From Ralstonia soli (lineage in GTDB: Bacteria > Pseudomonadota > Gammaproteobacteria > Burkholderiales > Burkholderiaceae): 64,000 bases of DNA. The position numbers and the translations under genes were made by a program. The stretch spans positions 80,322 to 144,321 of the forward strand of contig NZ_JAMXHT010000011.1 of the NCBI RefSeq assembly GCF_023955655.1. Reading direction: 5' to 3'. The notes beneath the pieces are model-generated. The model saw only the letters and a list, made by a program, of their open reading frames with translations, was not told where the DNA came from and did no database searches. The stretch's first letter is position 1; each line of letters begins with the position of its first letter. This document shows, in pieces, positions 46,562-56,595 of this stretch.

Positions 46562-47578
46562 ATGCCGTTTCGCGCGCTGATGCTGGAAAAGCAGGATGGC
46601 GGGCCGCTGGCCCATATCGTTGAACTGGACGACGCAGCACTGTCCACGCCCGAGGCCCTGGCCAACGAGGTCACCGCCGGCGACGTGCTGATCCGCGTGG
46701 ACTGGTCGACGATCAACTACAAGGACGGCCTGGCCATCACCGGTCGCGCACCGGTCGTGCGCAAGTGGCCCATGGTGGCCGGTATCGACGGTGCGGGCGT
46801 CGTGCTCGACTCCACGCACTCCGCCTGGAAGACGGGCGATGCCGTCATCCTCAACGGCTGGGGCGTCGGCGAGGCGCATTGGGGCTGCCTCGCGCAGCAG
46901 GCGCGCCTGTCGGGCGACTGGCTGGTCGCGCTGCCGGCCGGGCTCGACGCGCGGCAGGCCATGGCGATCGGCACGGCCGGCTACACGGCCATGCTGTCGG
47001 TGCTGGCGCTGGAGCGCGCCGGCGTAAAACCGGGCGACGGCGAGGTGCTGGTGACGGGCGCGTCGGGCGGCGTCGGCTCGATCGCCATCGCGCTGCTGGA
47101 CAAGCTCGGCTACCGCGTGGTCGCGTCCACCGGCAAGACGAGCGAGGCGGATTTCTTGCGCGCACTGGGCGCAACCGAGGTGATCGACCGCGCGGAGCTG
47201 TCCGCGCCGGGCAAGCCGTTGCAGAAGGAGCGCTGGGCTGCGGTGGTCGATTCGGTCGGCTCGCACACGCTGGTCAATGCGTGCGCGCAGGTGCGCTACG
47301 GCGGCGTGGTCACCGCGTGCGGGCTTGCGCAGGGGATGGATTTCCCGGCGACCGTCGCGCCGTTCATCCTGCGCGGCGTGACGCTGTGCGGCATCGACAG
47401 CGTGATGGCGCCACGCGCGCTGCGCCAGACCGCATGGCAGCGCCTGGCCACCGATCTGCTGCCCGACCGCTTGGCCGCCATCACGCGCGAGGTGACGCTG
47501 TCGGAAGCCATCGACGCGGCGCACGACATCATGGCCGGCAAGATGCGCGGGCGCGTGGTCGTCGACGTCAACCGATAG
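46562..47578 (+). CDS. acuI: Acrylyl-CoA reductase-like MDR oxidoreductase (AcuI/YhdH)
   Basis: This 338-aa zinc-independent medium-chain reductase is close to AcuI/YhdH, which reduces acryloyl-CoA to propionyl-CoA with NADPH. The substrate-domain motifs DWSTINYKDGLAITG and PMVAGIDGAGVVLDS, and the NADPH loop VTGASGGVGSIAIALL, are present. It follows the dsbC terminator and has its own ribosome site region (ACATTGGAGACC). Other quinone-reductase-like substrates remain possible. Confidence 0.9.
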   Translation: MPFRALMLEKQDGGPLAHIVELDDAALSTPEALANEVTAGDVLIRVDWSTINYKDGLAITGRAPVVRKWPMVAGIDGAGVVLDSTHSAWKTGDAVILNGWGVGEAHWGCLAQQARLSGDWLVALPAGLDARQAMAIGTAGYTAMLSVLALERAGVKPGDGEVLVTGASGGVGSIAIALLDKLGYRVVASTGKTSEADFLRALGATEVIDRAELSAPGKPLQKERWAAVVDSVGSHTLVNACAQVRYGGVVTACGLAQGMDFPATVAPFILRGVTLCGIDSVMAPRALRQTAWQRLATDLLPDRLAAITREVTLSEAIDAAHDIMAGKMRGRVVVDVNR

Positions 47579-47637
47579 GCGGATTGGCGGACGATTTGGC
47601 TTCGGTGGCATGAGGTGGCAACGCTACAATGTCCGCC

Positions 47638-49524
47638 ATGAAGCCGATCCGCTACACCATCGCCCCTGCCGCGCCCGAGGCGCACGTGTTCACCGTCACC
47701 GTCACGGTGGAGGCGCCAGACCCGCAGGGGCAGCGTTTCTCGCTGCCGGCTTGGATCCCGGGCAGCTACATGATCCGCGAGTTCGCCCGCAACATCGTGC
47801 GCATCGAGGCATCGTCCGCTGACCGGCCGGTGCGTCTGACCAAGGTCGACAAGCACACGTGGTGGGCCGCCCCATGCACCGGGCCGCTGACGGTTTCGTA
47901 CGACGTCTATGCGTGGGACTTGTCGGTGCGCGCGGCACATCTGGACGCCACGCACGGCTTCTTCAACGGCACGTCGGTGTTCCTGCGCGTGGAAGGCGCG
48001 GATGACCAACGCTGCCTGGTCGACATCCAGCCGCCCGCCGGCGACGCATACAAAGGCTGGCGCGTCGCCACCGCATTGCGTGAGGCCACTGGCCGCATCC
48101 ACGGCACGGGGGGGCGACATTCGGGCGCCAAGCGCTACGGCTTCGGCTGGTACGAGGCCGCCGACTACGACGAGCTGATCGACCACCCCGTCGAAATGGG
48201 CACGTTCGAGCTGGTTTCGTTCGAGGCCTGCGGCGCGCAGCACGACGCCGTCTTCACCGGCCGCGTGCCGAACCTCGACCTGGAGCGCATCGCCCGCGAC
48301 TTCAAGCGCATCTGCGAAGCGCAGATCCGCCTGTTCGAACCGCCGACGGCTACGGCGCCCGCAGTCGCCCCATTTCTCGACAGCAACCGCCGCTACGTCT
48401 TCATGACGATGGTGACGACCGACGGCTACGGCGGCCTGGAGCACCGCGCCAGCACCGCGCTGATGTGCGCGCGCGGCGATCTGCCCGTCGCCGGCCGCGA
48501 CGAGACCACCGAGGGCTACCGCACCTTCCTCGGCCTCGTCAGCCACGAGTATTTCCACACCTGGAACGTCAAGCGCATCAAGCCGGCCACCTTCGTGCCG
48601 TACGCGCTCGACCGCGAGGTGCACACGCCGCTGCTGTGGCTGTTCGAAGGCTTCACCAGCTACTACGACGATCTGATGCTGGTGCGCTCCGGTTTGATCT
48701 CCGAAGCGCAGTACCTGGAGATGCTCGCCAAGACCTGGAACGGCGTGCTGCGCGGTAGCGGCCGCCTGAAGCAGAGCGTGGCCGAAAGCTCGTTCGACGC
48801 GTGGACCAAGTACTACCGCCAGGACGAGAACGCCCCCAACGCCATCGTCAGCTACTACACCAAGGGCTCGCTGGTGGCGCTGGCGCTGGACCTGACGATC
48901 CGCACGCAGACCGACGGTGAACGCTCGCTCGACGACGTGATGCGCGCCCTGTGGGTCACGTACGGCCGTGACTTCTATGCCGCCGGCCACACGCAGCGCG
49001 GCGTGACCGAAGCCGGGCTGATCACCCTGATGGAAGAGACCACCGGTGTGCGCCTGCGCACGCTGGTGCGCCAGCTGACCGAAGGGCGCGACGACCTGCC
49101 GCTGCCGGCCCTCTTCAAGGCGATGGGCGTGAGCGCCACGCGCAAGGCCGCCGAGTCCGCGCTGGCGCTGGGCGTCAAGAGCGGTGCCGAGAACGGCTTC
49201 GTCAAGCTGCAGCAGGTGTTCGACGGCAGTCCGGCACAGCGTGCCGGCCTGTCTGCCGGCGACCTGATCGTCGCGGTGGATGGCCTGCGCGTGCCGGCCG
49301 GCCAGCTCGACAAGACCCTCGCGCGGCATCGCGCCGGCGATACCGTGCCCGTGCACGTGTTCCGCCGCGACGAGCTGATGGCGCTGCAGGTGACGCTCGC
49401 CACCGACGCCACGCCGCAGTTCACGCTGGCGCTGGCCTCGGAGCCGTCGCCGCTGCGCTCGGCGTGGCTGGGCACGCGGGCGGCGGCACGGGGTGCGCGC
49501 ACCGCGCGCGGCAAGTCGGCCTGA
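47638..49524 (+). CDS. M61-family metallopeptidase with PDZ domain
   Basis: This large glycyl-aminopeptidase-like protein has the zinc motif HEYFHTWNVKRIKP (HExxH at 303-307 counted from ATG 47638) and a C-terminal PDZ domain (FDGSPAQRAGLSAGDLIVAVDGL). No signal peptide is apparent, so it is probably cytoplasmic. ATG 47629 overlaps a TACAAT box (47625-47630) and would add three residues; ATG 47638 would then be near the transcription start, giving a leaderless mRNA. A FUSC-family gene follows after 16 nt. Confidence 0.9.
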   Translation: MKPIRYTIAPAAPEAHVFTVTVTVEAPDPQGQRFSLPAWIPGSYMIREFARNIVRIEASSADRPVRLTKVDKHTWWAAPCTGPLTVSYDVYAWDLSVRAAHLDATHGFFNGTSVFLRVEGADDQRCLVDIQPPAGDAYKGWRVATALREATGRIHGTGGRHSGAKRYGFGWYEAADYDELIDHPVEMGTFELVSFEACGAQHDAVFTGRVPNLDLERIARDFKRICEAQIRLFEPPTATAPAVAPFLDSNRRYVFMTMVTTDGYGGLEHRASTALMCARGDLPVAGRDETTEGYRTFLGLVSHEYFHTWNVKRIKPATFVPYALDREVHTPLLWLFEGFTSYYDDLMLVRSGLISEAQYLEMLAKTWNGVLRGSGRLKQSVAESSFDAWTKYYRQDENAPNAIVSYYTKGSLVALALDLTIRTQTDGERSLDDVMRALWVTYGRDFYAAGHTQRGVTEAGLITLMEETTGVRLRTLVRQLTEGRDDLPLPALFKAMGVSATRKAAESALALGVKSGAENGFVKLQQVFDGSPAQRAGLSAGDLIVAVDGLRVPAGQLDKTLARHRAGDTVPVHVFRRDELMALQVTLATDATPQFTLALASEPSPLRSAWLGTRAAARGARTARGKSA

Positions 49525-49540
49525 TTCGCACGCGTAGCCA

Positions 49541-51760
49541 ATGGACTACGTCCACGACCCACGCACCTTCCTGTACAGCCATTACGTCTCGCGCGGCATC
49601 CGCACCGCCACCGGCGTGATCGGCCTGACGCTGCTCGCGCTGCTGGTGATGGACCTGCAGGGCGCGATGGTGGTCTCCATCGGCGCGCTGTGCACCAGCC
49701 TCATGGACTTGCCCAGCCCGCTGCGGCACAAGTTCAACGAGATGATGGCGTGCGTGCTGCTGACCACCGCCGTCACCTTCATCGTGGCGGTGGTCACCCC
49801 GTACACCACGATCCTGCCGGCGGTGATCGTGCTCGTCACCTTCCTCGCCGGGTTGATGGTGGCGTACGGCAACAAGACGATGCCGCTGCAATTTGCAGCG
49901 TTGTTCGTCATGACGCTCACCTTTACCGAGGAATTCGCCTTCCGCGAAGCGGTGGAGCACACGGCGCAGTTCTTCGTTGGCGCCATCGGCTACATGGCCT
50001 TTGCGCTGGCAGTCGCCTGGATGCAGCGCCGCCGCATCAAGGAGCAGGTGCTGGCTGAATGCCTGTACGAGCTTGCCGTGTACGTGGAACGCAAGGCCGG
50101 CTTCTACGATGCCTCGCTGGATTTCGATGCGCAGTTCAACCTGCTTGTGCGTCAGCAGATTTCCGTGGCCGACAAGCAGCAGGTGGCGCGCGACTTCGTC
50201 TTTCGCGACAACCGCACCGCCAGCGACGGGCGCCTCGTGCAGATCCACATGCGGATGCTCGACATCTACGAGTACCTGCTGTCGTCCAACACCGACTACC
50301 CGCTGCTGCGCCAATACCTGGCGGATGCCGAGATCCTGCGCCTGCTGCACGACGTGATCGAAAAGATGCGCATGGACATCGAAGCCGTGGCCTACGCCGT
50401 CGGGCGCGATCGGCCAACGCCCACGCCGATGTCGTACGAGCAGGAACTGGCGGCCATCGACGCGGCACTCCATGAACTGCAGCACGGCCATCACGCCATT
50501 CCCATCGAGGCCATTGCCGCATTGGAGGAATCCGTGGCCACGGTGCGCGGCGCGATCCGGCTGCTGGCGCAACTGCACGCGGCCACCGCCACGCCGGTTG
50601 AGCCGTCGCAGGTGCTGCTGCGCCCCGACATGACGCCGTTCCTCACGCGCCAGAAGTACGAACTGCGGCTGGTGCTCGAAGAACTGACGTGGCGCTCGCC
50701 GGTGCTGCGCTTTGCGCTGCGCATTTCAATGGCGGTGGCCGCCGGCCTGTGGATTGCCGACCACCTGCCGTATGCCTCGCACGGCTACTGGGTGTTGCTG
50801 ACCATTGTCGTGATCCTCAAGCCGACGTTCAGCATGACGCGCCAGCGCAACTTCGACCGGGTGCTCGGCACGCTCATCGGCTGCGTGATTGCGGCGGTGA
50901 TCCTGCGCTTCACCCATTCGACGTGGATCCTGATGGGCGTGCTGTACGTGTCCACGGCGGCCAGCGCGGCCTTCGTCACCGTGCGCTACCGCTACACGGC
51001 CATTGCAGCGTGCGTGCAGGTGCTCATCCAGATCAACCTCCTGCTGCCGGGCAGCAAGGGCGCGATCGGCGAGCGGCTGGTCGATACGCTGATCGGCGCG
51101 GCCATCGCCACCGCGTTCAGCTTTGTGCTGCCCGCCTGGGAATACCGCAACCTGCCCAAGCTGGTGGACGACGTGCTGCGCACCAACCGGCGCTTCATCG
51201 AAGCCGCGCGCGAGCTGCTGCTCGGCACCCTCAAGGACGATTTCGCCTACCGCGTGCAGCGCAAGCAGTTCATGGAATCGCTCACAGGGCTGATCTCGGC
51301 CTTCGCGCGCATGCTCGACGAGCCCAAGAGCCGCCACCGTGCTGTGGATAACCTCAACCGCTTCATCGTGCAGAACTACCTGGTGGCCGCGCACGTGGCA
51401 GCGGTGCGCATCCTGGTGCGCCAGCGCGCGCAAGAGCTGGACGAGGCGGAAACCCGCGCCCTGGTCGAGCAGACCGCCGAGGCAGCGCTGGAGAGCCTCA
51501 CCCGTGCCAAGGAGCGTTTCGACCAAGCGGTGCACGAAGGCGGCTGGGGCGTGCGCCCGCGCGATACGCAGGAGCTGGGCGCCGCCGATTTCGCCGACCA
51601 GGCCGCGCGCTCGCGCATGGTCGAGGCGGCGACGGAGTCGGATTCACTGTCCGCCATGCATTTGCTGGAGCGACGCCTGCAGGCGCTGCGTGCGGATACG
51701 GCGAAGATCGCGCTGCGGTGTGGGGCGTTGGGACGGGCACTGCGCGTGTCGCGGGATTAG
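49541..51760 (+). CDS. FUSC-family (YccS/YhfK-like) inner-membrane protein
   Basis: This 739-aa protein has two blocks of about six helices (about 20-160 and 390-540) with cytoplasmic domains after each, as in YccS and other FUSC proteins. The second block contains LPYASHGYWVLLTIVVILKPTFSMTRQRNFDRVLGT, the conserved FUSC signature (TxxxRxxxRxxGTxxG). Relatives include aromatic-acid efflux components, but the role of YccS-like members is unknown. It is 16 nt after the M61 gene. The gene end is followed by the 21-bp repeat region. Confidence 0.88.
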   Translation: MDYVHDPRTFLYSHYVSRGIRTATGVIGLTLLALLVMDLQGAMVVSIGALCTSLMDLPSPLRHKFNEMMACVLLTTAVTFIVAVVTPYTTILPAVIVLVTFLAGLMVAYGNKTMPLQFAALFVMTLTFTEEFAFREAVEHTAQFFVGAIGYMAFALAVAWMQRRRIKEQVLAECLYELAVYVERKAGFYDASLDFDAQFNLLVRQQISVADKQQVARDFVFRDNRTASDGRLVQIHMRMLDIYEYLLSSNTDYPLLRQYLADAEILRLLHDVIEKMRMDIEAVAYAVGRDRPTPTPMSYEQELAAIDAALHELQHGHHAIPIEAIAALEESVATVRGAIRLLAQLHAATATPVEPSQVLLRPDMTPFLTRQKYELRLVLEELTWRSPVLRFALRISMAVAAGLWIADHLPYASHGYWVLLTIVVILKPTFSMTRQRNFDRVLGTLIGCVIAAVILRFTHSTWILMGVLYVSTAASAAFVTVRYRYTAIAACVQVLIQINLLLPGSKGAIGERLVDTLIGAAIATAFSFVLPAWEYRNLPKLVDDVLRTNRRFIEAARELLLGTLKDDFAYRVQRKQFMESLTGLISAFARMLDEPKSRHRAVDNLNRFIVQNYLVAAHVAAVRILVRQRAQELDEAETRALVEQTAEAALESLTRAKERFDQAVHEGGWGVRPRDTQELGAADFADQAARSRMVEAATESDSLSAMHLLERRLQALRADTAKIALRCGALGRALRVSRD

Positions 51761-51887
51761 GTCCGGCGGCGTTCCCAGGGTTCGGCAACGCACCGCGAAG
51801 CGGGCCGCGCGAAATACCAGGCTGCATCGACGACGCTCAACGCGCGAGCGATGCCTTCAAAAGCCTCAGCGCCACCGCTCCGGAAGC

Positions 51888-52165
51888 CGGCGGTGGGACT
51901 CGGAGAATCAGCGGCGAGACTCGGAGTGCCAGCAGTCGGGCTTAGAGACTCAGTAGTCGGGACTTTGAGAGCCGGCGGCGGGGCTCGGAGAGCCAGCCGT
52001 AACGCTGAGAACGTCGACGGTCGGGACTCGGAGAGCCAGCGGCGGCACTCAGAGCGTCAACAGTTGGGACTTGGAGAGCCGGCAGTGAGGCCCGGTGTAC
52101 CGGCAGTCGGGACTTTGAGAGCCGGCAGCGGGACTTGGCGTGTCAGCTGCCGGGCGTTGAGCCTC
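51888..52165. repeat. Degenerate tandem array with about 21-bp period
   Basis: About thirteen units of a loose consensus GGCAGTCGGGACTCGGAGAG recur with 21-bp spacing and occasional one-base slips (for example GACT at 51897 and 51918, AGTCGGG at 51934 and 51955). Units are 60-90% alike, far more diverged than the 42-bp array near hemA. The core GACTCGGAG resembles AGCTCGGAG of that array. Frames open through it have no credible start. It fills the gap between the FUSC gene and ung. Confidence 0.75.
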
Positions 52166-52196
52166 GCGGACGGGACCCGGCGGGCTGTGCGCGGGC

Positions 52197-52997
52197 TCAA
52201 CCCGCCTGCGGCTTCAACCAATCAATCGTCGGCTGGTGCTGCGCTGCGAGCCAATCATTGGCCGTCTTGAAATGCCCACACCCCAAAAACCCCCGATGCG
52301 CCGATAGCGGCGACGGGTGCGGCGCCTCCAGCACCAGATGCCCCTCCGGCAACAGCGCGCGCTTGGCCTGCGCATGGCTGCCCCACAGCATGAACACGCG
52401 CTTGTGCCCGATGCGCGCCAGCTGTTCCAGCAGGCAATCGGTGATGCGCTCCCAGCCGCGTTTGGCGTGGCTCGCGGCCTGGCCTTGCTCCACGGTCAGC
52501 ACCGTGTTGAGCAGCAGCACGCCTTGCCGTGACCAGCCTTCGAGATTGCCGGAGACACTGGGCAGCTTGCAGCCGAATTCCGCTTCGATTTCCTTGTAGA
52601 TGTTGCGCAGGCTCGGCGGCACGCGAATGCCGGCCGGCACCGAGAACGCCAGCCCATGCGCCTGCGGAATCTCCCGGCCATCGACGGTGCCGGTGCCGTG
52701 GTACGGGTCCTGGCCGAGGATGACCACGCGCACGTCGTCCACCGACGTCAGGTGCAGCGCATGGAACACCTCGGTCGGGAAGATCGGCTTGCCCGCCGCG
52801 CGCTCGCCATCGACGAAGGCGCACAGCGCGGGCCAGTCCGTCTGCGCGAGGCAGGGCGTGAGGAGCGCCTTCCAGTCGGCGGGCAGGGCGTTGAACTGCT
52901 CGGCCAGGGGGACGAAGACGCCGTTGGCGGCGTTGGCAGTCTCGACAGCGGGCTCGTCGAAGAGGGCGGCTTGTGCCGAGTTGGTGCGGCGGCTCAT
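52197..52997 (-). CDS. ung: Uracil-DNA glycosylase
   Basis: This 266-aa family-1 UDG removes uracil from DNA. The water-activating motif GQDPYHGTG, the VLLLNTVLTVE strand, and the leucine-loop motif HPSPLSAHRGFLG are intact. An N-terminal extension of about 35 residues carries a QAALFDEP-type sequence. GGAGG precedes ATG 52997. It overlaps the CYTH gene by 4 nt and closes the trp-linked operon. Confidence 0.95.
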   Translation of the reverse strand: MSRRTNSAQAALFDEPAVETANAANGVFVPLAEQFNALPADWKALLTPCLAQTDWPALCAFVDGERAAGKPIFPTEVFHALHLTSVDDVRVVILGQDPYHGTGTVDGREIPQAHGLAFSVPAGIRVPPSLRNIYKEIEAEFGCKLPSVSGNLEGWSRQGVLLLNTVLTVEQGQAASHAKRGWERITDCLLEQLARIGHKRVFMLWGSHAQAKRALLPEGHLVLEAPHPSPLSAHRGFLGCGHFKTANDWLAAQHQPTIDWLKPQAG

Positions 52998-53665
52998 GCC
53001 TGGCCTCCGGTGGCTTTTGCGCGCAATTGATAGCCGCGTTGGGCCTTGCTGACATCCAGCGGGGCAAGACCGGGCACGGCGGTGCGCAGCGTGTGCGTCC
53101 AGGCGTGCAGGCGTTCGGCGATGGCGTCTTCGCTGAGGGTGCTGCCGGCGGCTGGTTTCCACTCCAGTTCCAGCTCGTCGATGGGCTCGCGCGCCTGCGT
53201 GCCGGGGATCAGGATGGCGCCGGCATCCAGCGCGATCTCGATCTCGCCGCCGTCAGCGTCCACGTGCCACAGGCGGCGGGTGAAGTCGGTGCGGAACAGC
53301 GGAGCGAGAGCGCTGGCGTGCGGGCGCACGTAGTCGGCTGCTTCCGTCGCGTTGTTCGCGGCGAAGGCGTCGACGGAGAGTGCATCGTCCTGCAGCGGCA
53401 CTTCCCATTCATGCCGGGCAGACAGGCCGCCCTGGCCGCTCGTGCCGCCATCACCGGCGGTCTTGAGCGTCTGCAGCCATTGCGTGCCCTGGCGGCGTAC
53501 GCGCAGGGCGGCGCGGTTGCGCGCCAGCGCCTGGTCGGGCGTGTCGTAATAGACGTTGGCCAGCTCGACGCTGCCCGCCGGTTGCGCGTGCTGGTCGAGC
53601 CAGCCGACCAGCGCATCGTGCGCGCCGGCCGGTACGGCCAGCTTCAGTTCAATTTCGCGGGCCAT
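52994..53665 (-). CDS. CYTH-domain inorganic triphosphatase-like protein
   Basis: This 223-aa protein has a CYTH domain: N-terminal ExExK signature (EIELKL, residues 4-9), a VYYDTPDQALARNRAALRVRR segment, and acidic/basic strands of the tunnel (IDELELEWK). Family members hydrolyse inorganic triphosphate or make cAMP; the short form without a CHAD domain is usually a triphosphatase. ATG 53665 starts the motif. It lies between trpC (16 nt) and ung (4-nt overlap), so cotranscription is likely. Confidence 0.85.
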   Translation of the reverse strand: MAREIELKLAVPAGAHDALVGWLDQHAQPAGSVELANVYYDTPDQALARNRAALRVRRQGTQWLQTLKTAGDGGTSGQGGLSARHEWEVPLQDDALSVDAFAANNATEAADYVRPHASALAPLFRTDFTRRLWHVDADGGEIEIALDAGAILIPGTQAREPIDELELEWKPAAGSTLSEDAIAERLHAWTHTLRTAVPGLAPLDVSKAQRGYQLRAKATGGQA

Positions 53666-53681
53666 CGAGGGTTCCGTTTGT

Positions 53682-54485
53682 TCAGGCAAACAGGCGGGCC
53701 AGTTCGGCGCCCGGGTCGTCGGCGCGCATGAAGGCTTCGCCGATGAGGAACGCGTTGACGGCGGCCGCGCGCATCTTGCGCACGTCGTCCTGCACGAGGA
53801 TGCCCGATTCGGTGACGACGATGCGGTCGTCCGGCATGTGCTTGAGCAGGCCAAGCGTGGTGTCGAGCGAGGTCTCGAACGTGCGCAGGTTGCGGTTGTT
53901 CACGCCCACCAACGGGGTTTGCAGGCGCAGCGCGCGGTCCAGCTCATGGCCGTCGTGCACTTCCACCAGCACGTCCAGGCCGAGTTCGAGCGCACAGGCT
54001 TCGAGTTCGACCATCAGGCCTTGGTCCAGCGCGGCGACGATCAGCAGGATGCAGTCCGCACCCCACGAGCGCGCTTCGTACACCTGGTACAGGTCGACCA
54101 TGAAGTCCTTGCGCAGGACTGGCAATGTGCAGGCGGCGCGGGCCTCGCGCAGGTAATCGGCGTGGCCCTGGAAGAACTGCTCGTCGGTCAGCACCGACAG
54201 GCACGCGGCGCCGTGCTCGGCATAGCTGCGGGCGATGTCGGCGGGCTTGAAGTTGGGGCGCAGCACGCCCTTGGACGGCGAGGCCTTCTTTACCTCGGCG
54301 ATGACGGCGGCGCGGCCAGCGGCGATCTTGTCGCGCACGGCCTGGGCAAAGCCGCGCGGGCCCAGGGTGCTGTCGGTGCGGTTGGCTTCGGCCTCGGCGC
54401 GCACGCTGGCCAGATCACGGTGCTTGCGCGCCGCGGCCACTTCTTCGGCCTTCACGGCCAGGATTTTGTTGAGGATGTCGGACAT
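53682..54485 (-). CDS. trpC: Indole-3-glycerol phosphate synthase
   Basis: This 267-aa TIM-barrel enzyme closes the indole ring in tryptophan synthesis. The signature [16 protein letters not shown], the strand ending [16 protein letters not shown] and [16 protein letters not shown] carry catalytic Lys, Glu and Asn residues. It follows trpD by 13 nt and is not fused to trpF, as is usual in betaproteobacteria. Confidence 0.97.
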   Translation of the reverse strand: MSDILNKILAVKAEEVAAARKHRDLASVRAEAEANRTDSTLGPRGFAQAVRDKIAAGRAAVIAEVKKASPSKGVLRPNFKPADIARSYAEHGAACLSVLTDEQFFQGHADYLREARAACTLPVLRKDFMVDLYQVYEARSWGADCILLIVAALDQGLMVELEACALELGLDVLVEVHDGHELDRALRLQTPLVGVNNRNLRTFETSLDTTLGLLKHMPDDRIVVTESGILVQDDVRKMRAAAVNAFLIGEAFMRADDPGAELARLFA

Positions 54486-54498
54486 GGCTTGAACGGGC

Positions 54499-55536
54499 TT
54501 AGGCCTTGAACTTGTTGGTCACGCGCACGAGTTCGTCGAGCTTGGCGCGCGCCGCGCCGGATGCGATGGCTTCACGCGCCAGCTTCATGCCGTCGCCGAT
54601 GGAGCCGGCAATGTTGGCCGCATACAGCGCCGCACCCGCGTTGAGCGCGACGATCTCGCGCGGCGTGCCGGGCTTGTTTTCCAGCGCGTCGATCAGCATG
54701 GCTTTCGACTCTTCCGCGTCGGCCACTTTCAGGCTGCGGTTGGAGACCATCTGCAGGCCGAAGTCTTCCGGGTGGATTTCGTATTCGGTCACCACGCCGT
54801 CCTTCAGCTCGCCGACCAGCGTGGCGGCGCCCAGCGACACCTCGTCCATGCCGTCCTTGCCGTAAACGACCACGGCATGCTTCGCGCCCAGGCGCTGCAT
54901 CACGCGCACCTGGATGCCGACGAGGTCCGGGTGGAACACGCCCATCAGGATGTTCGGCGCACCAGCGGGATTGGTGAGCGGCCCGAGGATGTTGAAGATG
55001 GTGCGCACGCCCAGCTCCTTGCGGATCGGCGCGACGTTCTTCATGGCCGGGTGGTGGTTGGGCGCGAACATGAAGCCGATGCCGGCCGTCTCGATCGATT
55101 CGGCCACCTGTTCGGGCGTGAGCATGATGTTCACGCCCAGTGCTTCGAGCACATCCGCGCTGCCCGACTTGGAGCTGACGCCGCGCCCGCCGTGCTTGGC
55201 GATGCGCGCACCGGCCGCCGCCGCCACGAACATCGACGCGGTGGAGATGTTGAACGTGTTGGCGCCGTCACCGCCCGTGCCGACGATGTCGACAAAGTGG
55301 TCCGACACCTCGGCCGGCACGTCGACCTTGGTGGCGAATTCGCGCATCACGGTGGCCGCGGCGGCGATTTCACCGATGGTTTCCTTCTTGACGCGCAGTC
55401 CCATGGTCAAGGCGGCGGCCATGACGGGCGACATCTCGCCGCGCATGATCAGCCGCATCAGGTGCAGCATTTCGTCGTGGAAGATCTCCCGGTGCTCGAT
55501 GCAGCGGGTCAGTGCCTCTTGCGGAGAAATGGTCAT
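54499..55536 (-). CDS. trpD: Anthranilate phosphoribosyltransferase
   Basis: This 345-aa enzyme transfers phosphoribose from PRPP to anthranilate. The PRPP-binding loop [17 protein letters not shown] and the [21 protein letters not shown] segment are conserved. Its ATG lies 15 nt after the small secreted-protein gene. The amidotransferase part is encoded separately as trpG. Confidence 0.97.
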   Translation of the reverse strand: MTISPQEALTRCIEHREIFHDEMLHLMRLIMRGEMSPVMAAALTMGLRVKKETIGEIAAAATVMREFATKVDVPAEVSDHFVDIVGTGGDGANTFNISTASMFVAAAAGARIAKHGGRGVSSKSGSADVLEALGVNIMLTPEQVAESIETAGIGFMFAPNHHPAMKNVAPIRKELGVRTIFNILGPLTNPAGAPNILMGVFHPDLVGIQVRVMQRLGAKHAVVVYGKDGMDEVSLGAATLVGELKDGVVTEYEIHPEDFGLQMVSNRSLKVADAEESKAMLIDALENKPGTPREIVALNAGAALYAANIAGSIGDGMKLAREAIASGAARAKLDELVRVTNKFKA

Positions 55537-55551
55537 GATGGGGTTCCGTAT

Positions 55552-56010
55552 TCAGTTGGGCGCTGCCGGTGCTGCGGCCGGGGTTGCCGGTGCTGCAGCA
55601 GAGTGTGCCGATTCATGCAGGGCGCCGATGCGCTCGCGCGAGAGATCGGCGTCGCACGCCGCTTCGGCCAGGTCGGCATCAGCGGTGTTGCGGGCCACGC
55701 GGCGTTGCAGGTCGCATTCGGCCTGCCGATAGAGTTGGTGGGCGCGCACGGTGCGGTCGAAGGCCATGGCGGCGCCGCGGTCCATGTTGGTGCCCCGTGC
55801 GGCGATGCGGGCGCGCAGGTCGTTGCGGCGAGCGGATTCAGCCGTCGCCAGTTCCGCCTGAGCCGCCTTGCGCGCAGCCTGCACGCAGCGGGCGACGTCG
55901 CGGGCTTCAGGCTGGGCGGCGCGACAGGCTTCCAGCGTGCCGGCCATCGCCGGCAAGCTGGTCATCATCGCGGCCATCGTCACCAGCGCGACCGCGCACG
56001 CGCGGCGCAT
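55552..56010 (-). CDS. Small secreted protein inside the trp operon
   Basis: This 152-aa protein has a signal peptide (end AMA) and four cysteines (CRAAQ, CVQAAR, ECDLQR, ACDADL). The C-terminal pattern YRQAECDL...ACDADLSRERIGAL loosely recalls the C-terminal half of LprI-type lysozyme inhibitors; similarity is weak. Its ATG shares a base with the trpG stop (TGATG), indicating coupled translation. It has no evident role in tryptophan synthesis. An Ala/Pro tail ends the protein. Confidence 0.65.
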   Translation of the reverse strand: MRRACAVALVTMAAMMTSLPAMAGTLEACRAAQPEARDVARCVQAARKAAQAELATAESARRNDLRARIAARGTNMDRGAAMAFDRTVRAHQLYRQAECDLQRRVARNTADADLAEAACDADLSRERIGALHESAHSAAAPATPAAAPAAPN

Positions 56011-56579
56011 CAGACGCGTTCCTTCAGGAAGTTGCCCAGCAGCGCATGGCCGTGCTCCGACAGGATCGATTCCGGGTGGAACTGCACGCCTTCCACCGGC
56101 AGCGTCTTGTGGCGCACGCCCATGATCTCGCCGTCTTCCGTCCAGGCAGTCACTTCCAGGCAGTCGGGCAGCGTCTCGCGCTCGATCGCCAGCGAGTGAT
56201 AGCGCGTCACCTTGAAGTGGCGCGGCAGGTTGGCGAACACGCCCACGCCGGTGTTCTCGATGGTGCTGACCTTGCCGTGCATCACCTTCTGCGCACGGAT
56301 CACGCGGCCGCCGAATGCGTCGGCAATCGCCTGATGCCCCAGGCACACACCCAGGATGGGCACGCGCCCGGCAAAGTGCTTGAGCGCGGGCACCAGAATG
56401 CCGGCTTCCGTTGGCGTGCACGGCCCGGGCGACAGGCAGATGCGCTCCGGGTTGAGCTTCTCGATCTCTTCGATCGTGATTTCGTCATTGCGCACGGTGC
56501 GCACATCCTGACCCAGCTCGCCGAAGTACTGGACGATGTTGTAGGTGAAGGAGTCGTAGTTATCGAGCATCAAAAGCAT
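56010..56579 (-). CDS. trpG: Anthranilate synthase component II (glutamine amidotransferase)
   Basis: This 189-aa class I glutamine amidotransferase supplies ammonia to TrpE. The oxyanion loop [12 protein letters not shown], the nucleophile Cys in [10 protein letters not shown] and the catalytic His/Glu in VQFHPESI are present. AAGGAG precedes ATG 56579. In this group the same subunit often also serves p-aminobenzoate synthesis. It lies 16 nt after trpE. Confidence 0.97.
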   Translation of the reverse strand: MLLMLDNYDSFTYNIVQYFGELGQDVRTVRNDEITIEEIEKLNPERICLSPGPCTPTEAGILVPALKHFAGRVPILGVCLGHQAIADAFGGRVIRAQKVMHGKVSTIENTGVGVFANLPRHFKVTRYHSLAIERETLPDCLEVTAWTEDGEIMGVRHKTLPVEGVQFHPESILSEHGHALLGNFLKERV

Positions 56580-56595
56580 GTTGGGCTCCTTGACC

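Noticed and set aside
47296..49356. Long minus-strand frame opposite acuI and the M61 peptidase
   Set aside because: The sense genes carry intact catalytic motifs, and the antisense product has none.
51888..52165. CRISPR array or palindromic-element cluster
   Set aside because: The period is too short and degenerate, with no spacers and no dyad symmetry in the unit.
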